Source: Desulfomicrobium macestii
GTDB taxonomy: Bacteria > Desulfobacterota > Desulfovibrionia > Desulfovibrionales > Desulfomicrobiaceae
Direction: 5' to 3'
DNA length: 64,000 bases
NCBI RefSeq assembly: GCF_014873765.1
Contig: NZ_JADBGG010000011.1
Location: forward strand, 1 to 64,000
Below the pieces are notes generated by a model. That model saw only the letters and a list, made by a program, of their open reading frames with translations, was not told where the DNA came from and did not search any database. Shown one piece after another: positions 59,964 to 64,000 of this stretch (its first letter is position 1; every line of letters begins with the position of its first letter). Made by a program: the position numbers and the translations under genes.

Positions 59964-61456
59964 AAGTTGTTATCCATCAGGCCGGAGCAATTGCGGTTGC
60001 CGCTCAGGCCAAGCCTGGGCAGTCTTTTTTGCACTTGCTTTTTGAGACCGGCATCAGCCAGGGCCGTGAGCTGTGCGCAGGCACGGGGCTTTGTGGCAAG
60101 TGCAGAATCCGCTTTCTGGACTCCCCTCCCGCGCCGTGCGCGGATGATCAGGCGAGGCTTGACTCCGAAGAACTGTCGCAAGGTTGGCGCCTGTCCTGCA
60201 AGCATGTGGTGCTGGAGTCGTGCGGCATCGAGGTGCCCGACTTTGCTCCAGCGACGCTTGCCGGCTCGCGAGGTGAGTCCCTGGCCGTTGATATCGGCAC
60301 GACTCGCATAAAATGGTCGCTGAGTTCCAAGGCTGGGCACAGTCCTGAGTTTGCCACGATCAATCCGCAGATGGGCGTCGGCAGCGAAGTCATGTCCCGG
60401 CTCAGATACGCGCTCTCTTCGGATTCGGCACGCGCCCATCTGCGTCAGTCGGTCATCCGGGTTCTCGGGGATTTGGTGCGTCGCAGCGGTGCCGTTTCTC
60501 TGGCCGTGTGCGGCAACAGCACCATGATCGCGACTCTTCTGGATGTTCCGCTCGGTGGGTTGGCCTACGCACCCTACAGCCTGCCCTGGCAGGGCGGCGA
60601 GACGGTCAGCATTGATGGCGACTTGCCTGCCGCCTATATCCCGCCATTGCTCAGCCCTTTTATCGGGGCCGACATCAGCGCGGGTCTGGCCTATATTTCA
60701 ACTCTTGAGCCGGAATATCCGTTTCTCCTTGCCGACCTTGGCACGAACGGGGAATTCGTTCTGGCGCTTGATGCAGAGCATTTTTTTGCATGCAGCGTTC
60801 CCATGGGACCGGCCATCGAAGGCGTGGGTCTGTGCTGCGGAGCCACGGCCGGTGAACGTGTGCTCAGTCGCGTCGCCCTCGGCCCCTCGGGGATGCAATG
60901 GGTCGGTACGCCCTTGAGCGGGATCTCCGGAACTGGCTACGCCTCGATCTTGGCTTTGCTGCGGCGTCTTGGCGTGCTCGATGAGGCCGGCCATTTTCAA
61001 GCCGCGACGATGCCTTTGGCCCGCAAGATATCAGAACGCATTCGTACGCACCGGCTCGGTCGTATCCTTGACCTTGAGCCGGGGGTATTCGTGGCGGAGC
61101 GTGATATCGAAGAATTTCTCAAAGCCAAGGCGGGAGTCAACGTGGCCCTGCGCAGCTTGGTCCGGCGCGCTGGATTGCTGGAAGGAGACGTGGCGCGGAT
61201 TTATCTGGCCGGGGCGCTGGGAGAACACGCAGAGCCCTCTGACTTGATTACGCTTGGGTTCTTGCCGGAGGCCTGGCGCGAAAAAATCGAGGTGGCCGGA
61301 AACACGGCCCTGGCCGGAACTGTTCTGGCGCTGGAGCGGGAGGATATCCGTGCCTGGCTGGCCTGTTTGCCCGGCCGGGTGGTTGTTGAAGGTCTGGTGG
61401 AAAGGGAGGATTTCGGATCCGACTTCATGCAGGCCATGCGTTTTGCCTGGGTTTGA
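59957..61456 (+). CDS. [2Fe-2S] ferredoxin / ASKHA-domain protein (RACo-like)
   Basis: A 499-residue protein of the DUF4445/RACo class. An N-terminal plant-type [2Fe-2S] domain (about 1-90) has C40, C46, C49 and C81. It is followed by an actin-like ATPase (ASKHA) domain with the phosphate loops AVDIGTTRIKW and LADLGTNGEF and an adenosine-side segment GSGT-like ISGTGYAS. Well-studied relatives use ATP to reduce the cobalt of corrinoid proteins. Here the neighbour is selD and no corrinoid protein is visible, so the partner is unknown. Start GTG 59957 overlaps selD by seven bases; TTG 59960 is an alternative. Confidence 0.88.
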   Translation: MLKVVIHQAGAIAVAAQAKPGQSFLHLLFETGISQGRELCAGTGLCGKCRIRFLDSPPAPCADDQARLDSEELSQGWRLSCKHVVLESCGIEVPDFAPATLAGSRGESLAVDIGTTRIKWSLSSKAGHSPEFATINPQMGVGSEVMSRLRYALSSDSARAHLRQSVIRVLGDLVRRSGAVSLAVCGNSTMIATLLDVPLGGLAYAPYSLPWQGGETVSIDGDLPAAYIPPLLSPFIGADISAGLAYISTLEPEYPFLLADLGTNGEFVLALDAEHFFACSVPMGPAIEGVGLCCGATAGERVLSRVALGPSGMQWVGTPLSGISGTGYASILALLRRLGVLDEAGHFQAATMPLARKISERIRTHRLGRILDLEPGVFVAERDIEEFLKAKAGVNVALRSLVRRAGLLEGDVARIYLAGALGEHAEPSDLITLGFLPEAWREKIEVAGNTALAGTVLALEREDIRAWLACLPGRVVVEGLVEREDFGSDFMQAMRFAWV

Positions 61457-61482
61457 AGGGCGAAGCGGCGAAAGGTTCAGGT

Positions 61483-61512
61483 AAGCCCCCGGTGATCGGG
61501 GGCTTTCGTTTT
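61483..61512 (+). terminator. Terminator after the selD unit
   Basis: AAGCCCCCG and CGGGGGCTT pair around a five-base loop, then TTTCGTTTT. It touches the stop of the convergent lipoprotein gene. Confidence 0.8.
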
Positions 61513-61885
61513 ACAATCGGGCCTGAATTGCTTCGTGAATGCGCCGCGACGCAAGCTCGTCGCCAAGATACCCGACCCGGACCGAGACTTCGGTGGTGGT
61601 GGAGCTTTGGGCGGTAAGCGATATCCAGACATCCCGGTCCCCGTCCACGACCTTGACCGAAGCCTTGCTGAGCTGCTTTTGCCTGTCCTGAACGGGCAGT
61701 CCAAGAGCTTCGCAACCAGCCAGCGTGGCCTGATACGTGGTGTCCAGATTGGCGTTGTAGGTTCGCTGCAACATTCCCGCGACATACGTATAGGTTCCGA
61801 CGGCTGCCGCCCCTCCGACTACCAATGCCGCACATCCAGTGCTTAACAGTACGAGAATAATCAATAAATTTTTGAGGGCTTTCAT
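61511..61885 (-). CDS. DUF3568-type lipoprotein
   Basis: A 124-residue protein with a lipoprotein signal (LLSTGC, lipidated C18) followed by a glycine/alanine hydrophobic stretch (ALVVGGAAAVGTYTYVAG) and a beta-rich domain (TYQATLAGCEALGLPV; SVRVGYLGDELASRRIHEAIQ) typical of DUF3568. It is likely anchored in the inner or outer membrane; function unknown. A GGAGG-like site precedes the ATG. Confidence 0.85.
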   Translation of the reverse strand: MKALKNLLIILVLLSTGCAALVVGGAAAVGTYTYVAGMLQRTYNANLDTTYQATLAGCEALGLPVQDRQKQLSKASVKVVDGDRDVWISLTAQSSTTTEVSVRVGYLGDELASRRIHEAIQARL

Positions 61886-61944
61886 ATGTTCCTCCGTGAT
61901 TTTCGCTGCTGTCTACGTGTTTTTGGGGATAAAGAAAAGCGCGC

Positions 61945-63669
61945 TCATTCCAGAGACAGGATATCCTGCACGGCCAGTTCGATCTGTTGCAAGCCGTTGA
62001 ATTTCGACAGGCGCGGTGTGTAGGCGATTTTAATCTGCCTGCCCGTGAAAGAGGCATCCTGCCAGCGTTCGCCCTGTCTCCAGGCCACGGCGCGCATGTT
62101 TGTGCCGTCACTGGAGTCGGACAAGTGCAGCTCCAGATGTTTTTTCTGGCTGAAAAAACGATGCTTGAGGATGTTCAGGGGCGGGGAAAGGAAAATGGGT
62201 CTGGGATTGCCTTGGCCGAAGGGCTGAAGCAGTTCGAGTTCCTTGAGCAATGTGGCCGTGATCAGGGCGAAGGGCAGTTCCGCGTCCAGTTCAAGGACCG
62301 GCGGGGCCGGGTTGGATCCCAGTTGCTCTTCCACGGCCCAGGCAAAAAGGTTTTTCAGATTCGCCAGTTGGAAGGGTTCCAGCTTGAGTCCCGCTGCCTG
62401 CCGGTGTCCGCCAAATTTGTAGAGGCACTGCTTGCAGGACAAGAGGGCCTGGTACAGGTCGAAGGCGGGAGTGGAACGGCCAGAGCCTTTGAAGATTCCG
62501 TTCTCCTTGGTCAGGATCAGGCACGGGCGATGAAAGCGCTCCACGATGCGCGAGGCCACGATGCCGATGATGCCTGAGTGCCAGTGTTCGGAATGCAGCA
62601 CCAGACCAGGCAGGTGAAGCTGCGACTCGGCCTGGGCGATGGCTTCTTCAAGGATGCGCTGTTCTTCGAGTTTGCGCTTGGCGTTGAGCTTGTCGAGCTT
62701 TGTGGCGAGTTGCCTTGCTTCTTCCGGATCTTTCGCCAGCAGCATGCGGACGGCAAGATCCGGATCGCCGATGCGTCCCGCGGCATTGATGCGGGGCGCA
62801 AGAGCAAAGCCTATGGAGCCCGTACCCACATTGTCGTCCGGCGCAAGACCGCTGATTTCTTTCAGGGCCTGGATGCCGGGACGGCGTCCTTCCTTGATCA
62901 GCAGAAGGCCGTTCTTGACCAGAATTCTGTTCTGTTCATCCAGGGGGACAACGTCGGCGACTGTGCCCAGGGCGACCAGGTCAAGAAAATCGCGGATGTC
63001 CGCCGCGGCCCCGGGGAGGAGGCGGTTGACCGCGCCCATGAGCAGAAAGGCCACTCCGACTCCGGCAAGGTTCTGAGTGGGCCATCCTTCGAGCTTGGGG
63101 TTGATGATGACTTCGGCTTCGGGCAGTTCCTGGCCGGGCAGATGATGGTCGGTGACGATGACCTGCATCCCAAGCGCCCTGGCTTCGCGAATCTCCTCGT
63201 TGTTGGCGATGCCGCAATCGACGGTCAGCAGAAGTCCGATCCCTTGGGCGGCCAACTCGCGGATGCCATCCACATGCAGCCCGTAACCGAAGTCCAGTCT
63301 GTCGGGGATGTAATGACTGATTTCAACGCCCCGCCGGGCCATGAAGTCCTTGACCAGCGTTGTGGCAGTGATTCCGTCCACATCGTAGTCTCCCCAGACC
63401 GCGATCCTGCGGTTTTCCTCGACGGCCTTGCAGATCAGAGCCGCCCCGGCTTCGATGCCGGGCCATTTGTCCAGCGGATGCAGATAGCGAAGCCCGGGGC
63501 TCAGAAATTTGTCCATGTCGGATTCGTTGGCCAGACCGCGCAGGGACATCAGGTGGACCAGCAGGGGGCTCACTTCAAGGCGTTCGGCGATGTCTCGCTG
63601 TTGGGCGGGGTTTTGAGCGGCTTCGGGAGCCGGAGCTTTGAGTTTCCAGGCGGCCTGGGTATCTGACAT
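61945..63669 (-). CDS. recJ: Single-stranded-DNA-specific exonuclease RecJ
   Basis: A 5'-3' ssDNA exonuclease of the DHH superfamily acting in recombination and repair. The 574-residue product has metal motifs WGDYDVDG (D94, D96, D98), VDCGIANN and VTDHH (174-176). The DHHA1 domain has APRINAAGRIGDPDLAV and FGGHRQAAGL, and an OB domain follows. The start is uncertain: ATG 63669 is ten bases from GGAAG, while ATG 63678 is only one base from it. The gene ends 59 bases from the lipoprotein gene. Confidence 0.94.
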   Translation of the reverse strand: MSDTQAAWKLKAPAPEAAQNPAQQRDIAERLEVSPLLVHLMSLRGLANESDMDKFLSPGLRYLHPLDKWPGIEAGAALICKAVEENRRIAVWGDYDVDGITATTLVKDFMARRGVEISHYIPDRLDFGYGLHVDGIRELAAQGIGLLLTVDCGIANNEEIREARALGMQVIVTDHHLPGQELPEAEVIINPKLEGWPTQNLAGVGVAFLLMGAVNRLLPGAAADIRDFLDLVALGTVADVVPLDEQNRILVKNGLLLIKEGRRPGIQALKEISGLAPDDNVGTGSIGFALAPRINAAGRIGDPDLAVRMLLAKDPEEARQLATKLDKLNAKRKLEEQRILEEAIAQAESQLHLPGLVLHSEHWHSGIIGIVASRIVERFHRPCLILTKENGIFKGSGRSTPAFDLYQALLSCKQCLYKFGGHRQAAGLKLEPFQLANLKNLFAWAVEEQLGSNPAPPVLELDAELPFALITATLLKELELLQPFGQGNPRPIFLSPPLNILKHRFFSQKKHLELHLSDSSDGTNMRAVAWRQGERWQDASFTGRQIKIAYTPRLSKFNGLQQIELAVQDILSLE

Positions 63670-63705
63670 AAGTTTCATGCTTCCGGAAAATTGGGGTGAC
63701 GTGCT

Positions 63706-63733
63706 TTGACATCCACGGGTTACAAAGTATAAT
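63706..63733 (+). promoter_or_regulatory. Consensus sigma-70 promoter for the DUF2156 gene
   Basis: Perfect -35 TTGACA (63706-63711) and perfect -10 TATAAT (63728-63733) with a 16-base spacer, about 95 bases before the downstream start. On the minus strand the overlapping TATACT (63731-63726) is a likely -10 box for recJ, so the two divergent promoters share bases. Confidence 0.75.
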
Positions 63734-63828
63734 TGTTTTTTCCTCAACTGCAAGAGCTTTGATTTCTTGAGTTTTTAAATCTGATCAAAATGACCGTAAT
63801 TGTTGCGTAACTTATATCGGAAGGACCC

Positions 63829-64000
63829 ATGGAAAAATCGTTTCGCCCCATCACTCTTGACGGGCAGAAAGAATATAACCGGCGTCTGGCGCAGTGCGCC
63901 CAGAAGCCGTCGGATTACAGTTTCATCAACCTCTGGGGCTGGGGCCGGGAGTACGGCCTGGAGTGGTCTTTCAGGGATGACTACGTACTCATCAGGCAGA
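63829..64000 (+). CDS. DUF2156-type acyltransferase-like protein (partial)
   Basis: The 5' 57 codons of a gene that runs past the window end. AAGGA precedes the ATG. The start, MEKSFRPITLDGQKEYNRRL, and the following SDYSFINLWGWGREYGLEW match the N-terminus of the DUF2156/COG4866 family. That family has a GNAT-like fold related to lysyl-phosphatidylglycerol synthase C-terminal domains. The function of this group is not established. Confidence 0.75.
   Translation, partial: MEKSFRPITLDGQKEYNRRLAQCAQKPSDYSFINLWGWGREYGLEWSFRDDYVLIRQ

Overview
The window (about 57% G+C, no rRNA genes) looks like a chromosomal core segment of a sulfate-reducing deltaproteobacterium of the Desulfovibrio/Desulfomicrobium type. 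The reasons are the alternative shikimate entry genes placed at the head of a single aro-phe-tyr-trp cluster, the atpZ-atpI-atpB-atpE-rex block separated from the F1 genes, and a selenocysteine-containing SelD. The assignment to a genus is inference. Almost everything is coding; no gene-free stretch exceeds about 275 bases.

Layout. (1) 0.1-11.8 kb, minus strand: one tightly overlapped operon running from an aromatic leader peptide through ADTH synthase, 3-dehydroquinate synthase II, pheA, aroA, tyrA, trpE, G, D, C, F, B, A. It makes all three aromatic amino acids. Two attenuator-like terminators are visible: one before the first gene, behind a 28-residue leader peptide with eight consecutive aromatic codons, and one between tyrA and trpE, just after three consecutive Trp codons at the end of tyrA. 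(2) 11.9-16.3 kb: small hypothetical proteins, an HD-HAD fusion, two tRNA-Phe copies and tRNA-Arg. (3) 16.3-20.1 kb: a TolC-type outer-membrane protein converging on a Lon-like protease. (4) 20.4-22.9 kb: FO genes of ATP synthase and rex, with Rex-operator-like palindromes before both. (5) 23-26.2 kb: rpmE, prfA, prmC, lpxC.

(6) 26.3-39.8 kb: tRNA-Thr, Tyr, Gly, tuf, rpmG, tRNA-Trp, secE, nusG, rplKAJL, rpoBC. (7) 39.8-57.9 kb: an uninterrupted str-S10-spc-alpha run (rpsL to rplQ) with a second tuf identical in protein sequence, secY, map and rpoA, closed by one terminator. (8) 58-61.5 kb: LysR-type regulator, selD with an in-frame UGA and a SECIS-like hairpin, and a ferredoxin/ASKHA protein, all coupled. 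(9) 61.5-64 kb: DUF3568 lipoprotein, recJ, and the start of a divergent DUF2156-type gene behind a perfect consensus promoter.

The most notable content is regulatory: the Phe/Tyr/Trp leader peptide, the possible use of the tyrA 3' end as a second, Trp-sensing leader, the Rex operators, and the selenocysteine recoding site.
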